From: Tetmemena sp. SeJ-2015
Taxonomy: Eukaryota > Ciliophora > Spirotrichea > Sporadotrichida > Oxytrichidae
Direction: 5' to 3'
Length of the DNA: 64,000 nucleotides
NCBI GenBank assembly: GCA_027382625.1
Contig: JAJKFJ010021446.1
Span: 124,001-188,000, forward strand
Part shown: piece by piece, positions 33,501 through 43,617 of the stretch
Layout of the letters: the number at the start of each line of letters is the position of its first letter
How positions within the stretch are numbered: position 1 is the stretch's first letter
The notes under the pieces: model-generated
Seen by the model: the letters and a program-made list of their open reading frames with translations, nothing else
Databases searched by the model: none
What the model was told of the DNA's origin: nothing
Translations under genes and position numbers: made by a program

Positions 33501-36478
33501 TAGCTAGGAATATCTTAAAACGATTAGTAGTTTAAGCAAGTGCTGCCTGATATTTCTGAGATTACTTAAGCTCTCACCACTGCTAAAAAGCCTTTTAACT
33601 TTTAAATGGCAAGCGCACTCTATAGCGATCAGCGTTAAAACGTGATTTACAATGATGAAGGAACGCCCTAGATTGAGCAAGTTAATGAATCAAGTCAGAT
33701 AATAACCAACAATATCTATAGATAGACCTCAATCGATAATAACGCTTACAATCCATTCTCTACTGTGCTTAAGGCGAAGCTTTCTGAAAATTAATTGATT
33801 CAGTATCAACCTAAAAGAAAGAACTAGAGAAAAAATTAAATTAAATGTTAAATAACCAGATTTTACTGGAGGCTGGACCAAGTGATAATGAAAGCAGTGA
33901 CAGTAGCAATCCCACCAGCCCTTCCTCAAAGCATCGTCACCTGGATAGTTCTTCTTAAAGTTCAATTTAAAAGAAGCATGCCTTTATAATGTTAATTATT
34001 TATGCTTGTGCAACTGAGGACATGAGAGATTTCAGGATCTTAAGAATGGACACATACCAAACTAATAAAGAGAACCTGCTCAGTAAAAATGAATTTGACG
34101 AGCTTGAATCCATCAAGGAGGATTCTAACATCTACTTCGATCATGCTCCGGCAAAGAAACTCCCTTACCATCATAGATTTCAGAGTACTAACTCAGATTC
34201 AATTAGTAACCATTAAAGAGTTAATTTATAAAATTTATGAGCTCCTTCAGGATTTGGAATGTTTAGTAGAGACTATGGGAAGGAGGGTGACTTCTAGAAG
34301 ATTATTCAGGAAGAAGAAAAGAAAGCAATTGACTTTGCCCTTTCTAAGAAAAGCAAGCCACACATCATTGCAAATTTGCAGCAAGTACAAGGAGATGCTA
34401 AAATGCAGCATTATCATCCTCAGAGTAGATAAGCTGTTAACTGGGAGCCAAGATAGAAGCAGAGCTCTATTTTAATTCAGAGGTAGCTATTTACTAGTGT
34501 GCATTTATATTACAGAGCTTTTTAAATGTAGAAATGCAAGGAGGAGCTACTTCTAATAACTCAATTTACTTTGATTCTTACATAATCCCTGATGATCCTC
34601 AAGCCATACAGCAGAGTTTAGATATTGAGTCTCACACTATATTTTAAAAGCTTTCAGCTTTTAGGATGCAACAATACCCGCTTTTCTAGGGCACGAACTA
34701 AATGAGAATGCAAACATATAATGCTATGAGATGGTTTGAGCAAGAGTCATTTAATTTGTAATTGTATATTCTTGATTTAGTCTTAGGCAGTCTAGCAGTA
34801 GCCCAGCTTAGAGTATTTTAACTTCGATGTTTCATCGTCTCCATCTTACTTAAACAAATCAGTGTCTAATAGCTCATTTGAATCTAAGAACTTTCCTTTC
34901 TCTCCACCTGAGTAAATGAACATTGGGTGGATGTAAAGATAAGGATAATATCTCGCACCTGAATCTGAAATAAGGATGATGGATCAGTCTTCTCCTCAAT
35001 CACCCAGCGACTATCAGCAAGTCATTTGAACAATCCTTATAGCAGTGAGAAATACCAATCTAGTTAAGTTAAGCAAGATGCAAGCTCAGCCACTCAAAGC
35101 AATCCCTACTCTAACTCTCAAAGATCAAACCTACTCTCAAACTCTAATCAGTCCTCAATCAATAAGTACAAGAGTTATTTCAAATTATTATAAATCTTAA
35201 ATATGTTTATCCCTGCTTATCAAAAATAATTTAAAGAAAAAATCAATTCAAAGTCTTAATTTTGTTATATTAAGAAAACAATGAAGTTTTCTAAATAATT
35301 TATACTTATTACGAACGACATGCTTTAAATTTACAAATATGGATTATTTTGATAATTTAAATTTATTGAATTGCTTGTTTATTTTTATTCTTTTTAAGAG
35401 AAGATAGCAGCCTTAATAGCACCACCCTGACAGTAGAAACTAATATCACTAGAATTAAAACAGAATCCAAACATTCTAAAACTTCAACCTCCCCTCTAAT
35501 CTTCTTTTTTTCATTATTCCTTATATCTAGGCCTTGCAAATAATTTGCAAATAAATTCTACAAACTCTTAACATGCAGCGATGACAACCTTTTCTGGAAA
35601 TCTGGAGTGTGCAACTAGAAGTGATGCTCACAATTATCCTTAGAAGGGTAACTCACCTGCATAGCCCTCACAGCCATTTAATCCTCAGAGGCCTTCTCCA
35701 AGAAGACTAATACTAGTTGGCAGCAATTTCGCAAGCCAGCTACACAGTAAGAATAATAGCGAGATACCTCCTCAAAATTTATTAAACACAATCAATCATA
35801 CCCCAGTCATGAATATCTTCAGCCACAAGGGGGATGATGTGCAAGTTCCCTCAACTGAGTCAAAATCAAGTCCCAATATCAATCAGAGGTTGATTGAAGA
35901 TTAAATATTTGTATTATTATGGTTTGGAAGGAACATGGAGTCAATAAATGGTTGGCTGCCACTATTGAGCAAGACTATGAAAAAGAATAGTCTCAGCTTG
36001 AGATTTCAATTGGATTTTAATAGTTGAGAGCTGCTAAAGAGGAGAGTAAAAGATCTGCTCTCAGGGAAATATTCTACTAAGAACAAAGAATACAAAATAT
36101 CAACTCACTTGAGAGTGAGGAAATGAAAAATGATTCCTATTTTGAAGAAGAGGAGGAGGAGGAAAATTAAAGCAACTTGAAATCTCAAGATTAAAATCAA
36201 GAAGAAAGATCAACATGAACTTATTTACTTCATTATAATAAAGTTCAAGCATATTTGAGAGAGAAGATCCCTGGTTTTATTAAAAGCAGTCGTCATCTAA
36301 TAAGATGGAAGAATTGCTGTTTTCCAGAGGGAGAAACAATGAAACTGAGTAAAGAACTAACTTATTAAGGGAGCAAGAGATGAGCGGCTTCAACAGCTAA
36401 AGCTTAAGAGTCATTAATTATGAAAGTGACAAAGAAAATAATGAAGTCATCTCTTTAAGACTATAGAGAAGAAATTGA
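30508..36478 (+). CDS. Very large Q/N/S-rich protein nested inside the scrambled gene
   Basis: No family recognised. ATG at 30508 (MKNLASQHSLNQFKITYNEG). Disordered Q/N/S-rich sequence runs to about 31.7 kb, and a further stretch runs from about 31.99 kb. Then comes a basic helical domain at about 32480-32940 (YARTATRRIKLRKFKKERH; VYKRLFKLNFTSISLEKYF; RVTAKRTFLKQKAKIEVRN). An IES at 32943-32967 joins this to REFDMLNQMHVQKNNFDD.., and the next frame stays open for nearly 0.9 kb. Later parts are S/P/Q-rich. A charged C terminus (EEMKNDSYFEEEEEEE; FEREDPWFYQKQSSS) ends at TGA 36476-36478. IESs at 33982-34005 and 35175-35400 are also placed. Probable nuclear or scaffold protein by composition only. 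Without IES removal it would be misread as at least two genes. Confidence 0.6.
32943..32967. other. IES, 25 bp, pointer TGAGT
   Basis: TGAGT at 32938-32942 and 32963-32967. Excision joins ..LRGPRFLQRE to FDMLNQMHVQKNNF. The unexcised sequence has an in-frame TGA, which would otherwise look like a gene end. Confidence 0.8.
33982..34005. other. IES, 24 bp, pointer ATGC
   Basis: ATGC at 33978-33981 and 34002-34005. The AT-rich 24 bp keep the frame. Removal replaces a hydrophobic FIMLIIYA insert and gives ..SIQKKHACATEDMRDFR. Confidence 0.65.
35175..35400. other. IES, 226 bp, pointer AAGAG
   Basis: AAGAG at 35170-35174 and 35396-35400 around 226 bp of very AT-rich DNA containing TGA. Excision joins ..SSINKYKR to RQQPQQHHPDSRNQYHQNQ, an uninterrupted Q/H/N-rich frame. 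Confidence 0.7.
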
Positions 36479-36863
36479 GAAAAAAATTATCATTAACACT
36501 TTAGAATCAAATTTAGAAGACTCTTTATTCAAGATATATTTTTATTGGATTAATTAAACTTGATATTTTTAGAAATCTTTCAGATAAGCAAAAGTTACAA
36601 TAGAATGAATAATGGTGAATAAATTGGGCTCTTAATTGAGTAAAGAAACATTTATTGTGGAATATTTACATGCAAAACACTACTTCTAATCTATTCTAAT
36701 TATTCACGATTTAGGGCTGTTTGCAAATACTCTCATTATGTTCAAAACTTTTGTCTTTAATCTCGACTTCATCCATTCTTTTTATGTGAGCTTGCCTTTT
36801 TAATTTGTCTTTCTTATTTCTTCTATTGGAGCACATCTCCTGGCTTGTTTAGGATTCTGCCAA

Positions 36864-37475
36864 TCAGTAAAACTTAAAGCTTAATTAGATATGATGGAAT
36901 TTATTTGACTTTTGATTTACGTAGAAAATAATGCCGAAGAAGACGATTATTCCGAGCATGTATACAACTCCTGCAGTGCTGGAAATGTTGTCTAGCTCAA
37001 CGAAGAAGATAGAGGGTGCGCCTCTTGTGCTCTTCATTTCCTCCTCACGCTCTCTCTTCATCTCATACAATATACCTTAATTAAATTAATCTCGTCGCTC
37101 AAGTCCTATCATTAAAAGTAAGTTCAGAATTCAAGTAAGGAGAAGTTAGAATTTATGCATCTATTGCTTGGCTTACCTCAACGATGGTGGTCATCATAGC
37201 CTCCTATTGGGATAGATCAACTGGGCCTTCTTGCTTGTCTTGGGGAAGTGAAGGATCAACAGTGTATCTGGATAGGTCGAAGTTGAGGAGTGAGTAGTAC
37301 ACATCCTGGGTGTAATCGAAGTCCCATGAGTGGTCCTTGAAAGTTTGGAGGGTCACGTTCTGCTCTGGGGTGATGCGATCGCGGCAGTGAAGCATCATCT
37401 GTGCGAGGATCTTGTTCATGAGTCTGTCCTTCTGCTGAGTGGGGTGAGTGGTAATGAAGTCTTGGATGTTTTTCT
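36864..37475 (-). CDS. 3' segments of the probable scrambled gene (inverted): helical domain and C-terminal TM
   Basis: Minus strand. It opens at about 37475 with KNIQDFITTHPTQQKDRLMN, then KILAQMMLHCRDRITPEQ and DYTQDVYYSLLNFDLSRY. A 71-nt GT-AG intron (37106-37176) and an IES (37065-37093) follow. Then come EMKREREEEMKSTRG and a single TM helix (TAGVVYMLGIIVFFGIIFYV). The last residues run to TGA at 36864-36866. There is no start codon, signal peptide or N-terminal helix upstream. An in-frame TGA lies about 30 bp upstream and the CCDC61 start is only about 120 bp away. The missing part matches what is encoded at 29960-30294 in the opposite orientation. Predicted product: type I membrane protein of the secretory pathway. 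No reading of the family's role. Confidence 0.65.
37065..37093. other. IES, 29 bp, pointer ATCTC
   Basis: ATCTC at 37060-37064 and 37089-37093. On the minus strand, excision joins DLSDE to MKREREEEMKSTRG in frame. Confidence 0.8.
37106..37176 (-). other. GT-AG intron (71 nt) in the inverted segment
   Basis: On the minus strand it begins GTAAGC and ends GATAG, joining ..MMTTIVE to DLSDE. It lies 12 bp from the adjacent IES, so intron and IES are clearly separate kinds of interruption. Confidence 0.7.
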
Positions 37476-37592
37476 ATAGATTTATCCTTCAATGTATCTG
37501 GGTGTGTGTGTGGCTAAAATTTGAAAATTGAGTGATATTGTTATAAATTTGTAATTTGGATTATTCTTTGCAGTTTCAAAGGAAGAATCAAA

Positions 37593-40249
37593 ATGAACAA
37601 GAGTGTAATATCACAACACAACAATGACAGCATTCACACTAGCATCATGAACACTCCACAGTCTTCAATCAAGGAGTCTATTCATGATAGGTCAATCGTC
37701 TCTGATCACTCTCATACTTCCCTCAATCAATCATTCCAATATTTAATACAAGATCATATTTTGTTTCCTGCAATAGCAAAAGTAAAACGGCATTAATTTT
37801 CCAGTCTAAATCACATAGAACCTTGCATTCAATAATCAAAACCAAGACTTCCTTTTGAGTTTGGAAGCATCAGAGGAGCGACTTACCCTCTTAGTAGAGG
37901 ATAGATTTGACATCCACACTTGGAGAGGAGATTTCACTTCCAAATACATTGAGGAAATCACTAGAAAGACTGGAAAAGAGAGGACTTATCAGACTTTTCT
38001 GCAGATGCTTATAGGAACTATCAGAAATTATAATTAAAGAAAAGATTCAATAAATTGTTTGTAAATGAGAGAGGATTTTCCTAATTTTACATTGATCTAA
38101 TGAGCTTTTCTGAGTTGCAGTTATTGAAGGCTCGGAGAGTAGGTGATGCTCAAACCATGATGGAAAGTAGCCAGAACTCTAAGAATAATAAGCGCTATCT
38201 GATATTGACGCATTTGATAAATGCTCCTTCAAACAATCCATCTCTGCAGTAGAATCATTTTGCTTTTATGTTTATTTAGAAAGTCCACTATCCTCTGCCA
38301 TTGAACCCAGTGGAGACAGGGACCTATCTCATGGACAAAGAAACTATGAAGAGAATGGTCCAAAGGATGAGTTAAACACTTACTGAGTTTAGAAAACAAC
38401 CTTAAAATTGACAGCTTATTAAATTATACCTGCTTAAAGCGTGGGAATGTAATCGAATGGATTTGGAAGATAAACAGCCAAAGAGTTTTTCTCTAAGGAA
38501 AATACTATGCACCCTGTAGTTGAAGAAAATATTGCATTGAAATAAAAGCTTAGCAATTAGAGCAAGCTAAGTCTAAATTTTGTATCTAATTAATTAGAAG
38601 TATTATTAGTAAAGTCTATGGGAGGTGCAGTATCTCTGAACACTCTGCATGTAGAAAAGAAGAAGATAGAAGGAGACTTCTAGTCCTACTAAACTATCAC
38701 TCAAAAGGAGATTAAGAAGCTCAAGAATCTTCAAATGGAGTTCATAGCTTTGAAATAATATATTTGTAGTTGCAAAAGAGAATAAACGAAACAAAGTAGG
38801 AAATCCAAAGTGAAAGGCCTCAGTCTGCATACTCCTAACTTTCCATGACAGGAGGAGCCATGCAAAACTAAACTGTCACTTCAAACTTCAATATGGGAAA
38901 TGGAAGTCTTGGCCAAGATTTAACAGCTGAAGTGGAAGATTTAAGACGCCAATTGTCAGAGGTTAGTGTAGAGTTGGAAGAAATTAGGGAGCAGTATAAG
39001 CGAAGACTAGCTTTGCAATAAAAGGACATGAATGAATACTATGAGCAGCTTTCAACATTTAGAAACGAGGAGAGACTTATGAGAGTCAAAGTTAATTAGC
39101 TGGAGGTTGAGTTAGAGAGAAACTTAAAAAGATTAGACATCATTTGCAAGAGTAAAGGCCTACCTAAACCAGCTAGAAAGTTTTCAGTCACTTCAAATGG
39201 TAATGGGGCTAGAGGCTTATAATTTTTATTTATTTTGAGGTGGACCTAACTATGTTTCACCTTATAGGAGAGGTCCGAACAGCAATAATGGATCAGCAAC
39301 AAGACCTGCTCTAAGAGGTAGCAGTAATTTAAGTGGTGGAAGTGGAAACAAGCGGCCCACTCCATTGAGAAATTTTCAATATACTCCTCCATAGAAACGC
39401 CTCACAAACAATTAGATGCTTCATAAATTCCATTTATAACTACAATAGATAGTCTCCAGGTGGGTTGTCTTAAGGAAGTAACAACAGCCAGAACAAATTT
39501 GCAAAAGGCTCACCTCTGAGTAATACAGGAGGCAGCCTCACTAATTAATCTAATTCATTGAGAAATCGATAGGCTTCACCAGGAGCTCGCTCTACAGGAT
39601 CCAATTAGTCTGGAGGAGCGAAATCCACTTAGAACAGACTTTATTCACCAAGTGGTAGGATGAGAACTAATAGCGGAACTCAAAGGAGCCCAGGATTTAT
39701 AACTTATTGCAGAATTGTATTAGATTATACGGAAGCGGTGCAGTTTCAGGAGGTGTAAACGGAGGAGCGAACAGAATTCGTAGAGAACCTGCAGTAGGCG
39801 GCAATCCTAACAATTCAACTGCTAATAGCTTTAATTCTCGAGGAAGTAATGACTCAAAGACAAGAGCAGCAACTAATGCTTACACTAGCAAAAATCAGAA
39901 TTCAGGCAGCCTTAATAGAAACAGAAGTAGCAATTCTAGGCCTGATAATGCTTACTCTTCAAAGTATTCTCAATAATCAATACTTTTTTTATTGCTATTC
40001 AAAGTAAAGCGCTCAAAATAAATATCCAAAGCAGAATTAAAACAATGACAGGTAGGGAGGAGGCCCCACTATGTTCGGGGCTAGAAACAGCAAGCCTGGT
40101 TCTTCCACTCAAATCCTAGATTAATAGAGATCTGCAAAGTTTAACTTAAAATTATTGATCTAAATTATAACGCATAGGGACAAACAGGAATAGATGAGAA
40201 GATATAGAAGTTGTAAAATATATTACAACAAGCAAAATAAAATCTTTGA
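37593..40249 (+). CDS. CCDC61: CCDC61/VFL3 basal-body coiled-coil protein
   Basis: Homologue of CCDC61 (Chlamydomonas VFL3), which has an XRCC4/SAS6-like head plus coiled coil and is needed for basal-body number, orientation and rootlet attachment. After an S/N-rich N-terminal extension (MNKSVISQHNNDSIHTS) the head shows LEASEERLTLLVEDRFD, WRGDFTSKYIEEITRKTG, FYIDLMSFSELQLLKARR, NNKRYLILTHLI and HYPLPLNPVETG, all in the family order. The coiled coil follows (AEVEDLRRQLSEVSVELEE), then a long S/R/G/N-rich tail. The conserved C-terminal helix (GIDEKIQKLQNILQQAK) ends at TGA 40247-40249. At least five IESs with pointers are placed (37742-37775, 38029-38066, 39216-39240, 39698-39726, 40146-40171), with others implied near 38400, 38800 and 39420. 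Confidence 0.88.
37742..37775. other. IES, 34 bp, pointer CAATA
   Basis: CAATA at 37737-37741 and 37771-37775. Excision gives ..SLNQSFQQ joined to QKQNGINFPVQITQNLAF, linking the N-terminal extension to the CCDC61 head. Confidence 0.85.
38029..38066. other. IES, 38 bp, pointer AAAT
   Basis: AAAT at 38025-38028 and 38063-38066. Excision gives ..LIGTIRN joined to ERGFSQFYIDLMSFSE, the conserved CCDC61 order. Confidence 0.8.
39216..39240. other. IES, 25 bp, pointer GAGG
   Basis: GAGG at 39212-39215 and 39237-39240. Excision joins ..NGNGARG to GPNYVSPYRRGPNSN. Confidence 0.8.
39698..39726. other. IES, 29 bp, pointer GATT
   Basis: GATT at 39694-39697 and 39723-39726. Excision joins ..GTQRSPG to LYGSGAVSGGVNGG. 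Confidence 0.8.
40146..40171. other. IES, 26 bp, pointer TAAC
   Basis: TAAC at 40142-40145 and 40168-40171. Excision joins ..RSAKFN to AQGQTGIDEKIQKLQ, restoring the conserved CCDC61 C terminus. Confidence 0.85.
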
Positions 40250-40448
40250 TAGTTAATAGAGTTTATACACTTTGCTTCTTCTGATAGAAAACATTAATTT
40301 CTATTATTCTTGCTTCTCTCTTTTAAGTTTAACTATATGATGATTAACATAATATAAACTGATTTTCTACTACAACTACAGTTTGTGAGTTATTAATTTT
40401 ATTAATAGAATTATTAATTAACTTACTCGTGAGTAGTGCCTCTAAGCA

Positions 40449-43400
40449 ATGGTCGAAAGTAGGAGAAGTAAAAAAGACCCTTATCTTCCAATCAGTGGGA
40501 AGAGTAGTCAAAGCAATTCAGAGGCAAGCACTTCTGTATCCAAAGGCAAGAATTTACTATACATCAATTATAATATATGATGATGATTGGTAAATTACTA
40601 GCAACTCGAACTAGTCAGACTAATAGCACATCACTGTTCTCTACTCTTGCATCAAGCAGCATGCAAACTCCTTAGACCTCAAACAACACGTCAAAGAAAA
40701 AGCATCATCTCCTCATCAATAATGAACGACCTGAATTCTTCTCATATCATATATTCATTTAAAGATTCTTGTACGTTAAGATGAACTCAACTAACTTCAA
40801 ATACATCAAATACCAACTCAAAAAGTAACAATCAGTCTACAATGGCCATGCGGGAGAGCATTATCGCAAACGAAGATGGAGCAGACAAAAACTAGGAATC
40901 AAAGTTATAAGCCCAAAGGGATTCTTATTTAGTAAAATAAAAATTTAATATTTTCAGATTGAAGAGTGGAGGAAGAAAAGGAGCTGATGGTGATAAACAA
41001 AACAGAGAAATTAAAGTAAAATATCAGAAACCACAGAAACGGTAGCTGAGTTTATATCTGAAGATATTATCAGGAAACACATGAGCTCAAGGGGGAAATC
41101 TTATCAACAACAATTTTTATTGCAATACTATAACCTTATTAATTATCCAAACGCGAAGCTATTTTCTAGCAATGGAGTTGAGCTAGATGGAGATGAAATT
41201 CTGTATATGAAGACAGGTGATGTTGTTTTCCTAGCTAGGCATGGAGAACCTTTTAATTATTAGCAAGTTCTAGATCGATATGAGAAATTTCTCTTATTTT
41301 ATAAAATATCCAATAATTTATAAAGAAACTAGAACTTCTAGGGTCAGGAGGATTCGGAAAGGTTTATTTAATGCGAGAAAAGGAGAGGCCAGACTAGCTC
41401 TATGCGGTCAAGTTTATAAGCTTAAATGAGTATCTGCAAAAAGGAGCAGATGGAATTTTCGAGATAGACAGAGAGGCAAAAACTTTTGAAACACTACAAT
41501 TTTCTTATATCTCCTTTTAACTTTAAGAATGTTGAATTCAAAAAATATTATCTAGCTAGAGAACTATTTCATAATAGGCCACGGATAAAAAGAAGTGGTG
41601 TTAATTATGGAATATGCTAAAGGAGGAGAGTTAAAGCAATACGTTTAGAAAAAAGGAGGAATTTTACCCGAGTGGGAGGTTCAAATCTTTATGAAATAGA
41701 TCATCAATAAACTTTATCTTTGAAGTTTTGGCTTTTATTTTACCATCAACGGACTTTATTCTTGCCACCAAAAGGGAATTATTCACAGGGACTTAAAGAT
41801 GGAGAATGTTTTATTCATGGATAAAGATTGCACCCTTCTAAAAATAGTTGACTTTGGAATTGCAGGGTTCTGTCTCAAGCATCTCTAAAACTGTTGTGTT
41901 ATTTAAATTATAACTCTAAGAGAAGACTGGGGCAGGTACTTTTAAATACATGGCTCCAGAAGTCCTTAAAGGGCACATAAACTTAGCCAACCCCTAAATG
42001 GACATTTGGGCATTAGGAATAATGATGTACTACATGCTATTCGGTTATCACCCTTTTATGAGCAAGAAAGAGCGATCCAGCAAAGACTACGACATCAAAA
42101 TTGTGATGCAAAGAATCATCAATGACTCTGAGTAATTTATTTTTACCCTGTTGTAATTCCTAAGGCACAACTTGTAAAGCAAGTTAAACTTCGTACTCAG
42201 ATGATCAGGGTTCTCAAGATACTCCAAACTCATCCATTTCTTTCTTTGCGTCTCCCTTAACGAGCACTGATGATTACCTGCACAGCTCAATAAGCTTAAG
42301 CCAACCTAAGTTTTATATATCACCTCTTCCTGAAAAATAGCTACGTTAAAGTGAAAGTTCTTTTTCTCAATCTCTCGATGACTTCAATCCATAGTAGTAG
42401 CAGTAGTAATTTAATCACGAAGAATTTACTAAAGATTAGTTAGATCGCTTACCTGCAACTCAAGCGCCAGTAATTACTAATGAGTGCAGAGACTTTCTCG
42501 CAAATTTGTTGAACAAGAATCCTAAAGAGAGATTACTGCTTATGGATGCATAGAATCACCCTTGGTTTGAATTGAGCCCACAGGATATATTGAGTAAGCA
42601 AGTTAAGATTGTACAACGCTTAGCAGAAGAAGAGTAAATTAGGTTGGATCGGGTAAAAAGTAAAAAATTTTATTTTTAAGGGCTAAACAAAAGCTTTAGC
42701 AGTAAACAGCTCAGTAATTCCAAATGCATTCATCAATTCAAAAAAGAAATACACTAAATCTATAAAGCTACAACACCATATTTAGCTATAAGACTTTAGT
42801 AATATGATTTAGGGATTTTATAATTATACATGTGAATGACAATTTAAATAGGAGTATTTTTAGCTAGCAGTCTGGATTAGGAAAGAATAAACTGAAGAGC
42901 AATAACACTCCCTTAGGGGTAGGATTGGGAGGTACTTTAGCAGGAGTAGGGTAATTTATATTAATTTTATAATAGCTGATAAATGGGAGTAAAATGAAGA
43001 AGCTGAGTTCGCTCACTCCTTTAGATGAAAAGAAATACTCCAAGCAGAATAGTATCTTGAGTCACCAACCCAATAACTAAATATCATAAGAGAGTCAAGG
43101 CAGACGCAAGCTTCATAACGGTATCAGCAGCAGTAGTGGTGCGAGGGCCTCAAGTATAGGAAGTACAAAATTACCACAAGGCGCCTCAAATAGTAATCAT
43201 TAGTAAAAGAATTTGCTACCAGAATAAATTCTTACCTATCCAGGAATTCGAATTAGACTAAGAGTATTTATTAATGTTTGGTATGCTTTTATTTGTTTGA
43301 TAAAAGAGGAAACTTAGCAGCACTACAATCCTCATCAATAGTAATAGTAGCAGCAGATTTAATTAGCAGGGAGACAAAAGAGAAACTCTGTTTTGAGTCC

Positions 43401-43452
43401 CCTTAAGAATCATGCTTTTCTCTCCAAATAAAATGAAAGGAAAAGGCTCTGA
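40449..43452 (+). CDS. Ser/Thr protein kinase with N-terminal doublecortin/ubiquitin-like domain
   Basis: ATG at 40449 ([20 protein letters not shown]) with an S/N/T-rich leader. A small fold follows ([31 protein letters not shown], residues in two blocks) of the kind that precedes many ciliate CAMK-like kinases. Kinase motifs in order are GSGGFGKV (P-loop), YAVKF (Lys), EIDREA (helix C Glu), [11 protein letters not shown] (hinge), [11 protein letters not shown] (catalytic Asp), VDFGIAG (DFG), GTFKYMAPE and [11 protein letters not shown] long Q/S/D-rich insert (about 42180-42480) sits between the G and H helices, then [19 protein letters not shown] and HPWF close the domain. The Q/N-rich tail ends at TGA 43450-43452. 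IESs are at 41288-41328, 41555-41576, 41708-41749 and 41889-41919. An A5 run at 41478-41482 causes a 1-base frame break. All catalytic residues are present, so it is presumably active once joined. Confidence 0.85.
41288..41328. other. IES, 41 bp, pointer AGAAA
   Basis: AGAAA at 41283-41287 and 41324-41328. Excision joins ..VLDRYEK to [15 protein letters not shown], directly before the P-loop. Confidence 0.85.
41555..41576. other. IES, 22 bp, minimal pointer TA
   Basis: TA at 41553-41554 and 41575-41576. Excision joins ..EFKKYYL to [13 protein letters not shown]. With only a 2-bp repeat the exact ends are less certain. Confidence 0.55.
41708..41749. other. IES, 42 bp, pointer CATCAA
   Basis: CATCAA at 41702-41707 and 41744-41749. 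There are no GT-AG borders and the segment carries an in-frame TGA. Excision gives ..FMKQIIN joined to [16 protein letters not shown]. Confidence 0.9.
41889..41919. other. IES, 31 bp, pointer CTCTAA
   Basis: CTCTAA at 41883-41888 and 41914-41919. Excision gives ..[14 protein letters not shown] joined to [14 protein letters not shown], the activation loop. Confidence 0.9.
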
Positions 43453-43617
43453 GGAATAGAAACAAATATATACACTACTCATATATTAACTATTTATCCA
43501 GTTTATTAGGAAATGTAACATATATAATTTAAAGTTGATTTTGAATTGTAATTGCCTATCTTGAATAAATGAAATATCCTTCTTACAAATTGAAAGGAAA
43601 ACAGCGAGCAGAAGGAG

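Noticed and set aside
41702..41749. Kinase interruption considered as a small intron
   Set aside because: There are no GT-AG borders, and the 6-bp CATCAA direct repeat with frame-exact removal fits an IES.
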